Shown here one piece after another: positions 55,777 through 64,000 of a DNA stretch of 64,000 nucleotides (positions within the stretch are counted from its first letter, which is position 1; each line of letters begins with the position of its first letter). The DNA is taken from assembly GCF_030272615.1 (NCBI RefSeq), contig NC_081407.1, positions 99,061,897 through 99,125,896 of the forward strand, in the 5' to 3' direction. This stretch comes from Cryptomeria japonica. Lineage: Eukaryota > Streptophyta > Pinopsida > Cupressales > Cupressaceae. Both the position numbers and the translations under genes were made by a program. The notes beneath the pieces were generated by a model. That model was given only the letters and a program-made list of their open reading frames with translations, ran no database searches and was not told where the DNA came from.

Positions 55777-57255
55777 CTATATGGTGCCATGCACCTTAAA
55801 AGTAATTTCCTTTTGAGCACATGTCAATCTAGCTAGGGACTTCTCATCCCCTGAACCCTCCTCAGTGGCACTGCTCTCACCATCAGACTCTGACTGTTGC
55901 TCCTCATCCTTTGACTGTGACTCCTCAGCAGAGAAGTACTCCATCTGGTTGGCCTTAGCCTTCAGAGGACACTTGTGAGATAAATTCCACAGTTCCCTAC
56001 ACTGAAAACATAGTTTTTTCCGCCTCAACTCGTTCAGTGTCTCATCATCTAACGTATTTGATTCTTTTTTCTGAGGTTGAGAATCCTTATGTAGAGGTTT
56101 CTCATCCTTATCCTTCTTGAAGTGTGGATCCTTAGGAGTGAACTTACTCCTAGAAGCAGAAGGTGCAAGATCTCTCACCTTCCGAATGGCATCATGCAAT
56201 GTGAGGGGATCATGTCCCTTCACCCAACCACGAAGAGGCTCTGACAATCCATCCACAAACACTACAATCAACCTCCTCTCCAAAATGTCTGCAACCAACA
56301 CTGATAGACTCTGGAAATCTGAGATGTAACTGTCGATAGGACCCCACTATCTCAACTGGGCTAACTCCTTGAAATGGAGTTCTGGATCCTTTGTATCAAA
56401 CCTGTCAATCAACCTCTCAATGAACTCTGCGTATGTGTTTACCTGGTTATGGCCCAATGTGACCATACCATGGTGCCACCACTCATGTGCACTTCCATCC
56501 AAGTGCAATGCAGCATACTTAATCGCATCCTCCTCAAGCATGAAATTAAGCTGGAAATAAGTATCTAATTTTTGGACCCATGTTCGTGCTGAAGCCTTCC
56601 CTGTACCATCATAGTATGGAATAGACAACTTTCCCAACTTCTTCCTCATCTCATAATTTTGTTGTTGGTTTCCTCTCATGGGCATATTCTTGAGTCTGAC
56701 ATCCATATATTCCCTGAATGTCATCTCAACCTGTAACTCAGGGCTAGACTCCCTCCAATCATCCATAATCATATCTTGAATCTCTTGTTGTGTAGGACCG
56801 GCATTATTCTAGTCATTTTATCTCGGAGGAAACTGTGGCATGAGTGGTCTCGTAGTAGAAGAACCTGCTCTAGCATATGTCCTGGTTCCCCTATTAACCG
56901 ATGTGTCTTCATTACCTCCATTACCCTGTCCACCTCCCTAGTTAGCATTATTACCCTGGTTGGTATTATTACCTTGGTTGCCATTATTACCTTGGTTGGG
57001 ATTATTGCCTTGATCTGCTCTCATCAAATGTTGTGTAATGGCTATAGCCATCTGCTGCAATGTAGCCTAGAGTTCCCTCTGACCCCTAGCAAGATCACTG
57101 AGCATCTCCCTAGTGCTAGGTTCTCCCCTTTCCCCATCTCTGTCACCCATGGCTGGTGCTGAAAAAGGGTCACCCTCCTCTTCAATCTCTGGTGAATTTT
57201 GTAAGTTTGGGTTTGACCTGTTTCTCCTCAAGTAATATTGATGTGTTGGACGCAT
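55777..57255 (-). pseudogene. Chromovirus O gag
   Basis: From the ATG at 57255 (MRPTHQYYLRRNRSNPNLQN), an Asn/Gly-rich stretch (NQGN repeats, 57000-56940) leads into the gag core (PYYDGTGKASARTWVQKLDT, YAALHLDGSAHEWWHHGMVT, ELHFKELAQLR), then LSEPLRGWVKGHDPLTLHDA. The zinc knuckle follows as CFQCRELWNLSHKC, where Gly is Trp and the His position is Asn, so it is damaged. The tail is acidic (DGESSATEEGSGDEKS). At least five stops occur, four of them TAG, for example LAQLR(TAG)WGPIDSY. Confidence 0.9.
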
Positions 57256-57285
57256 GAAACCCTCACAGGATGGTAGGAACTATAA

Positions 57286-58563
57286 TGGGCACCCTAGAAT
57301 GCCCAAAAACTAAACCAACTGCTGATAGGAATTTAGTCAAACAGTTTGCATCCAACTCCTTATTTCTCCTTTTAATGTTTAGACCCATTATGGCTTCGGA
57401 GATAAAATGTTTGTTTGTTTTTAAGTCTTTGCATAGATTTGAAATCACATAACATGAACTAGAAGGAAATTACAATAATATGCAACATGAAGATTGAACT
57501 ACTGTTGATATGATATTATTTCCTGAATTTATTAAATCAAATACATAGCAGATTTTTCAACTCGCTAAATACTCCAGCATTTTTGACATAATGTTCCAAC
57601 AATGACTTCCCATCTTGCTGCTACAGTAACATGAATAGTGTCATGCTACAGTAACGTGAATAGTGTCATGCTACAGTAACGTGAATAGTGTCACGCTACA
57701 GTGGCGTGAATAGTGACGTACTACAGTAACATGAATAGTGTTGTGCTACAGTGCTACTATAGTATTAATTAGTCTTCAATCAATCCAATATCTTCATAAA
57801 ATCATCCCTTCAGAATGGCATAAGCATTGGACAAGAAGTGAAGAAGGTATGAGCAAAACATCAAATCTGCCTGTAGCTGGAGATGCACCCAATCTACCTA
57901 CTAATGAAGGTGATAGCAATGGATTCCAAAGGCCAAACCCCAAAGGAATGACATCTAGAATGTCACAAGAGAGGATAGATGTCCCCTAATACCAAGAATG
58001 GACCTACAACTCACACATCAATTTCTTCTCATATTCAACATGTTGAATGAAGCCACAAAAGCTTCCTTTTATTCTTTCTCCAAGGGTCGAGCCAACTCAC
58101 TTGAGCAATGTGGGATAAAAGATGTGCAATATAAAACATATTAAAATATTCACTTATGTCTCCCTTGGGTGCCCCTTTGATTTGCACACATCCCCATAAA
58201 ATATATATTAAAGTAACACTTTAATATTTTACAATTAAATTAAATGTTACTTTAATAACACTTCAGGCATTAAAATATATTAGCAATCGGACTCCGAATA
58301 GCATGAGTGAGAGCTCGTCAAAAAGCTCTCACCGAGGAGTATCGAATCCAATCACCAAAACTAGCCTCTGTTGTGTCCTGCTGACTTACTAAAAATAGTA
58401 AGTATGCTTGAAACTAAGTAAATCAACTCCGTTTTGGCCCAAACTGGAAATGACTAGGCCAAAAACTCCAAGATCCCCTTAAACCCTTTGTTAGCCCTTG
58501 GTACAATGTAGAACTAGGCTAACGCACATACACTTGGTCAACTGCTAAAGTGGGGACATTACA
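57286..58563 (-). repeat. 5' LTR of chromovirus O
   Basis: 1278 bp. It carries five copies of the 25-bp tandem unit at 57619-57755, one more than the other LTR, which accounts for the length difference. I see no good PBS just inside it; the expected TGGTATCAGAGC is absent, perhaps through decay. Confidence 0.95.
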
Positions 58564-59060
58564 TGTAACTCTTAAAAAGGTATAATGGGAAGCATCCTAA
58601 GATGACAGATGAAAACTTAGCATATATTCAGAATTCTGAAAATTGAGCAACTCATTTTTCTATTTAAAAATCTACTTTTGAGACTTATTTTGCTTTTGTC
58701 CCTTCAATTTAATGATGCCATGGCCACAACAAAAGAAAGAAAGAATGAATTAAGAAATCATTAATACAAGAGAACTTCACTAAGAAGATGAGTCCAAACG
58801 CAAGTGCAAGTTCAAGAGAGGTTGAATGAGTTTGAAGCTTGTAAAAAGTAAGGCATGCCCATCATTGATATGAGAACAAAGTAATAGTTGTGGACAAAGT
58901 ATGTTTATACTTAAGCAAAGAAATGCTAGTAGAGAGACCCAAGAAAGCAAACTAATTCAGAAGATGCAAGAATTAAATATGGCTCTCTTACATCCAAAGG
59001 TTGATCTGCATAAGGGTTTGAGTTTGTGAATGTTAAATACATGTCTAAGATACTCTTGAT
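58564..59060 (+). pseudogene. Continuation of the second old gypsy integrase
   Basis: The sequence interrupted at 27416 resumes: LLKRYNGKHPKMTDENLAYI in a shifted frame (58571-58630), then a run corresponding to the integrase C-terminal linker (MMPWPQQKKERMN, TKKMSPNASASSREVE). This matches the gypsy order after TEVANQT..V and confirms the target of element O. Confidence 0.7.
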
Positions 59061-60239
59061 GCCAATAGGCTAGGAAGAAAACATGCCATGAGCAATGCAT
59101 TGGGGAGTATATATGTACATTAGATCATAGATTGAAATATGATGGCTTAAACCCTCTCAATATGTTCCTTTCACTAAATCCTTGAATAGATCCCAAAACT
59201 ATCACCCAAAGAAAATTGTACGTTTAGTCAATGCATTCAAGAAGTGCTTCAACAAGATATTGTGAAAATGTACTTGGAAGTAATTATTATCCAAAATAGA
59301 AAGTGAGACATACCTCTTGCAAAGATATTAATATAAAATAGGAGGTAGGTAAAAATAGCCCATTAAATTGCAAACCAAAGTAGGTGCACCCCATCATGAT
59401 GTCCACAAGTTTCCCTTTGTAATGGAACTGAAATATAGAAAGAGCATCCATGGAAGTGTTCAAGCTTGTGACCACTAGCTGGCAAGGTCACAAAAGTGAG
59501 AAAGAGCATCAATTTGTCCCCATAAACAATTAGGACACTGAGATAGTGGGAGCATATCATAAACAAAGAATATTATGACAATCTAAATATATAATATAAT
59601 ATATAACTATAGCCAACAAACATATATTATCAAAGAACATCCTCAAGCCATCTATGTATATACCAATAACAAATGGTTAAAGATTGAACTTCTCCTTGGC
59701 TCTAATGGTACTCTCGACAAAGCTAAAAAGACCATGCATAGCCTAAAATTAGCTAATAACCATATCAAGGAGACTTGTGTGAAGGAAATAGAAAACACCA
59801 AGATCTTGTAGGTTTTGGTTAAGCATTAATGAATTGCATCAAAAATATTCCTAAAATAAATAAATAAACAAAAGATTTTGAAATAACATTAACAAGCTTC
59901 CAAATTAATAGCCAAACAGGTTAAAATATAATTGTGTGGGAGAAAAAGTGACACTAAGCAAACATGCCCTAATCTCACTTTCAACCACACACTTGTGGAA
60001 TACGAAAGAGCCTAGAGGTATCACACAATTGGCTACTTCTTCTTGTGGAAGAGAGAGCCACGGGCTACCTATTAGGATTTCTATTCCTTTGTTGTAATTG
60101 AAAGATAAAATGATACAAGTTCAATTCCTAACCCCAAAATGCAAGTATGAGCTAATAACAAGATTGCAGAATTGAACTTAAACAATGGAAAGCTGTAAAT
60201 ACAAGGATAAGACAAGAATGCAAATGCGTACCCAGAGTT
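59061..60239. other. No gene recognised
   Basis: AT-rich sequence, some of it possibly the end of the old gypsy element or the U5 side of the following LTR. ORFs at 59287-59566 (minus) have no recognisable content. Confidence 0.3.
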
Positions 60240-61600
60240 AAAATCTGACTGAAAATGTTCGGGATGGGGGCGCGGGTGCCACTGTCCTGATTCTACCCCT
60301 TAAACTGCTCCAGAAACTGTTGTTTTGCACTCTGGAAAAAGCTGTCAAAAAATGCTGAAAATGCTGTCAGAAGGACGAGGGCGCCCAGCGCCCCTATCCC
60401 AGGGACCAGGGCGCCCAGCGCCCCTGTCCTGGCAGGACCAGGGCGCCCCACGCCCCTGTCCTAGTCTTTTGCTCTGAGATTTGGTGTGAAGTTCGGTCTC
60501 CATCTGCTTCTTCCGGATCTGTAACTTGCGGCGTCGTCCGAATTCCAAAACCTGCACTTATATCTGAAAAGGTGTGGTGGGCGGCTATATAGGGTTTTGC
60601 CTTAGTCAAACCCCCACTTCGGTGATTTCCACCTCCACGAATAGCCAAGTTGTATTGTAAAATGTATTGTGTGTGCAGACCTAGTGTGTGTGCAAGGTCC
60701 TTAAATGCAAGAAAGCAAACTAGAGCAACCTAGAAAGTAAACCCTAATTGCTTGTAAATGATAATGTAAATGCTCTAAATCAAGATGCAAAGTGATCTAA
60801 AGCATGAATAAAGGATATATTGAAGCTTATGCAAAGACATGAAAACAACATGAAATCATACCCAACCCTTAAGGGAGGAGTACAAGCCAATCTTCAGTCG
60901 GTAATCTCCTATTGTTCTTCAATGTCTCCCAAGCCCTAAATGAATGAAATTGATGAATGCTTGATGGATGGATGTTGAATGTTATTGAAGTCTTCAAAGA
61001 TCTGCTCTTTCGCTGCATATGAGGTTCCTGAAAACGAAAATTGGATCCTTTCAAATGAAGAAAGAGAGCTCTTATATATGAAACCCTAGGTCTTAATTTC
61101 GACTTTTGGCCGACCTAGAGATTGAATCTCCTGCCAATTTCTTGGGGTTAAGCTTTATTTTATGATTGGATTGCGCTCCTAAAATTTCGGGAAAAATGTC
61201 CGGGACCATGTTGCACTCCGGGCACCATGGTCCCAACAACTTTTCACCAAATTTTCAGGGCCGTCGGATGTGATGATTTTAGAGAGAATCCCGAAGTTAC
61301 AGCTGATTTCGAGATGTTTTGACCCCCAAAACCAAGCCCCCGAGTTCAAAATAGGACCTAATTAGGGTTTTTTATTAAATGATGTATTGGAAGAATAAAA
61401 TGAAAGGGGCACACTTTAATGAAAGGGCCCAACTTTATGATGTGGGAGATGATGAAATAGAACCTTAGACCTAATTAATTTTAACTAATTAAGTGCTAAA
61501 GGGGAAATGCAATGCAAAATGCAAAATGCGCCAAGGCGGGTGCCAAACTAGGTGTGAAATTGTACCACCCTAGCAAGTGCGTACAATTTACGATGCTACA
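60240..61600 (-). repeat. LTR of element D (left border uncertain)
   Basis: On the minus strand it starts TGTAGCATCGTAAATTGTAC at 61600, directly after a purine tract. A TATA box (CATATATAAGAGC, minus, near 61070) is well placed. Inside are a GC-rich tandem repeat (60374-60462) and a perfect GGGACCATG/CATGGTCCC inverted repeat (61203-61235). The downstream border was not found, so 60240 is a guess from the change in composition. The ORF 60394-60648 (minus) lies in the repeat and is probably not a gene. Confidence 0.5.
60374..60462. repeat. GC-rich tandem repeat, three units of about 30 bp
   Basis: Units contain GACCAGGGCGCCCAGCGCCC and then CTGTCCT or similar. The core GGGCGC-CCA-GCGCCC is a perfect hairpin. 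A weaker fourth unit may lie near 60262-60290. Confidence 0.8.
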
Positions 61601-61615
61601 TTTAGCCCCCACTTT
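61601..61615 (-). promoter_or_regulatory. Polypurine tract of element D
   Basis: Minus strand AAAGTGGGGGCTAAA immediately precedes the LTR start TGTAGCATCG. Confidence 0.7.
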
Positions 61616-63280
61616 AGCGGTCATATGAACACTACGTGCATATGCAAGCTAAAGTACAGAAAAGTAAACATTATTTGAAAAAGGATATATCCATAAGTCT
61701 GTCGAAGGAAGCCCCCAGAGGTATCTGCAGTACACGGTTAGGAACCGCACCCTACAAAACACACGTTAGATCACAAAATCACCTAATGCTTATGAAGGAA
61801 GGTGATGAAAATTCGAGGGTAGCTATATGCCCCCCCCTATTTCGGCTTGCTAATTTTAGTGAGTTGAAACAAGGTATCATGTTTACCACTTCGAATTGTT
61901 AAAGAAAATTGATGACAAATGCTCACAAGAAGATTTGATATGAGATCAAAAACTAATGGAGAATCATTTGGTAAGAAAGAGGACTAAATCTCAATTCCAA
62001 CACAACAAAGAGTGTGAGGTTTCGAGAGTTCTCTAACACAAGATGAAGGATGTAAATGGAAACAAAATGCAAAGAGAAGAAAAGAAAGGAGAAAAGCATG
62101 AATACACACATTGGTGATCCATGAGAAGAATAGTGAGAGAGAAAAACATGGACTTCTCGCCCCTAGATCTTGTCTAGGTGATCCATGGGAACAAGGACAT
62201 GGAAAACTAGCCCCTAGAGTCTGTCTAGGTGATCCATGTAAGGGAGGAGAGTGAGAAAGTCTAGCCTTATGCCGCTAGTTCCACTCAACCTCGTGCATGT
62301 GTGTGTAAGTGAGGTTAGAAGCATCTCATAGGAGTCTATGCCCGAGTATGCTACAACCTGTATATGTATAGTACAAAAGTGTGACATCTCGCTCTAAGAG
62401 TCTGTGCTCTGGTTCCGAGAATAATCACTTTGCATAAAAGAAAAAAATGGAGACATCTCGCTCTAAGAGTCTGTGCTCTGGTTCCGAGAATGACCCGTTG
62501 CTCAAAAAGTGTAATGTCATAAGCAAAGTAGAACAAGGATACCTACCTTCATCACAAAAGAAGATACCCCAAAAAATGCAACAATGTCATAGATCCAAGC
62601 AAGAGAGTTTTAAGCAAGGATTAGATAGTTGAAAAGGGATATCTTGTAGTATGTGTAAAGGAGATCCTTAGAGGAGAAGAGATATTTGTACAAAAGACAC
62701 CTATCCCTGAGAGAAATTGTCTTAGACAAATATAACATCTTCTAGAATAAGACAAAGAAGAGAATAAGAATGCAATACTTCCTTCTTTTGCGAGGTGAAA
62801 GTGATTCTTAATGAAGGATGACGCTCTTTTTAACCCAATCGAGAGAGTGAATTCATTATGGATGTATTTTACCAAGTGCAAAAGAGGTTGTAGTCAAGGA
62901 CTTACACCTCTTGTAAGAGAGAATCCTTGAACAAACAACAACAAATGCATACAAGGAATAACATCAAATAATAAAGTTCACACCATCCACGAAATAGGAA
63001 AAAGTGGATCCTTAGATAAAAATAAGGAAAGATCATTGCCTCCCAAGGATAAGGAAAATGAGAAGGACTTACACAATCTTCTAGGGAGAGATTTGGACAT
63101 AAGCAAAAGAAGAGATGTATGAAATCATTCTTGTCCCCATAGGAACAAGAAAATTAGGCTATTATGTTGCTTCAAAAAATATGATTGCACTTGAAATTGT
63201 ACCATCATGAATGACAATGAGCCCCCAGTAAATGAGCTACCAATGTCACATAATGATGAGCAACATAATAGCCATTAATG
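61616..63280. other. Element D internal non-coding region
   Basis: There is no recognisable gene. 62383-62429 and 62454-62500 are near-identical direct copies (GACATCTCGCTCTAAGAGTC... GGTTCCGAGAAT) with a 71-bp period. CTAGGTGATCCATG recurs at about 62172 and 62226. No RT, RNase H or integrase motif is seen, though one would be expected between the G-patch ORF and the 3' LTR of an autonomous element. Confidence 0.4.
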
Positions 63281-64000
63281 TTATTTAAAGACATGATAGA
63301 CTAAATGAGGTATTTGAATATGACATGTTAAATGCTCAACTATAAGTGAGATCAAGAACATGTATAAAATGATAAAGATTGAAGAAGAAAAGTCACATGA
63401 AATCTTAGACGAGGGATAAGTGTAATTTATTAGAGCCTTATCCCTGGAGGAAAGGGCTTTATGATGAATAGGAGATAAAGATTCATAAGTGGATTTAGAA
63501 ATTTGAGGGGAGTCATAAAGAGATTTGTTCATCGCCAAGATTTCCTCATGAGGGGAATGAGAGTTGATAAAAGTAGAAGATGATTTAGTTGAAGTGAGAT
63601 CATCATCACTACTAAATATAGCATTCACATTGAGAGATGGTCTTTTAGATGCTTTGGTACGTTTGCAGGGATTATAGCCGAGTCCAAAGGCATAATTGTG
63701 AAAATTAGTCTCTAGAGGAACTTTTATCCCTTGTTCATGAGCGCCACAACCATTTCCATGATACCCATGCTTAGCAAAAATGCGAAAGCCACGACCATAG
63801 CGATCAACCATTTCAGGAAGAGAAGGTGGTTTTTCATAAGACAAAGAATCAAACCCTTCATAATCAGAGGTGTGAGGAGAAGAAGTTTGAGAAGCGGCCA
63901 CAAAATTATTGCTCATAGGTTCAAGTAAGATTGATTGTTTTTTAGTTTCTTCCCTCTTTTTAACTTTAAACTCTCTAGGAGGAACCCTATACTCACCTAC
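63281..64000 (-). CDS. Element D polyprotein fragment with G-patch motif
   Basis: The minus-strand frame is open from the window edge (VGEYRVPPREFKVKKREETK) through SNNFVAASQTSSPHTSDYEG and PPSLPEMVDRYGRGFRIFAK to a stop at 63281. The part GFRIFAKHGYHGNGCGAHEQ, followed by FGLGYNPCKR, has the glycine spacing of the G-patch-like region found downstream of the protease in some plant gypsy polyproteins. After that the sequence is Ser/Thr-rich and low in complexity. The annotated ATG at 63916 is internal; the true start lies outside the window. The ending may be a truncation, since RT does not follow. Confidence 0.6.
   Translation of the reverse strand, partial: VGEYRVPPREFKVKKREETKKQSILLEPMSNNFVAASQTSSPHTSDYEGFDSLSYEKPPSLPEMVDRYGRGFRIFAKHGYHGNGCGAHEQGIKVPLETNFHNYAFGLGYNPCKRTKASKRPSLNVNAIFSSDDDLTSTKSSSTFINSHSPHEEILAMNKSLYDSPQISKSTYESLSPIHHKALSSRDKALINYTYPSSKISCDFSSSIFIILYMFLISLIVEHLTCHIQIPHLVYHVFK

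Larger units (their letters stand above)
27417..58563 (-). mobile_element. Ty3/gypsy chromovirus O, host of two later insertions
   Basis: LTRs at 27417-28670 and 57286-58563 run TGGGCAC...GGGGACATTACA on the plus strand. They are flanked by TGTAA at 27412-27416 and 58564-58568. The minus strand holds gag, protease, RT, RNase H, integrase and a chromodomain in chromovirus order. Its own sequence totals about 7.3 kb; the rest is element C (29915-36986) and the CACTA transposon (38037-54773). It is inserted in the integrase core of an older gypsy copy. About 16 premature stops and at least one frameshift make it non-functional. I cannot place it in a named clade without a tree. Confidence 0.95.

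Noticed and set aside
1-64000. tRNA, rRNA or other structured RNA genes
   Set aside because: Reading both strands I saw no cloverleaf with a proper T-loop or rRNA-like block. The TGGTATCAGAGC words are retrotransposon primer sites.

Overview
This window looks like intergenic DNA from a large, repeat-rich seed-plant nuclear genome, most likely a gymnosperm or conifer. The reasons are the density of decayed and nested LTR retrotransposons with long (1.2-1.6 kb) LTRs, the plant-type LINE, the plant CACTA transposon with a split TNP2 gene, and the plant PPR sequence. No complete, clearly functional host gene is visible. I name no species.

Layout. 1-9 kb: mostly non-coding, with one possible host exon (946-1069, minus), a dead LINE (about 1870-4290, minus) split by a roughly 0.7-kb Mutator-like insertion (2359-3060), and fragments of a small LTR family ('B'). 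9.2-13.2 kb: LTR element 'A' (minus) carrying a broken ORF of about 600 codons that I do not recognise. 13.9-21.5 kb: a probable solo LTR containing a full-structure Ty1/copia element (15415-21383, minus, TSD ACAAG), whose RT is itself split by a 575-bp insertion (17467-18041, TSD CCTGG). 21.5-27.4 kb: two very old plus-strand Ty3/gypsy remnants with internal duplications.

27417-58563 is one Ty3 chromovirus ('O', minus, TSD TGTAA) inserted into the integrase of the second old gypsy copy, which resumes at 58569. O is inflated to 31 kb by two insertions. One is a second chromovirus ('C', plus, 29915-36986, TSD GGATG) in its integrase region. The other is a 16.7-kb CACTA (En/Spm) transposon (38037-54773) in its reverse transcriptase. 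The CACTA element carries a PPR gene fragment (minus), a ten-exon TNP2-type transposase pseudogene (plus), a second multi-exon transposon gene (plus), and an antisense remnant ORF of about 1,200 codons near its right end. 59-64 kb: unassigned sequence, then the LTR and G-patch-containing ORF of another minus-strand LTR element running off the window.

Inferred order of events: old gypsy copies, then O, then C and CACTA into O; separately, solo LTR, then copia, then the 575-bp element. Premature stops in O, the PPR fragment and the antisense ORF are nearly all explained by C-to-T change (CAG to TAG, CGA to TGA, CAA to TAA), as expected for a long-silenced, cytosine-methylated region.
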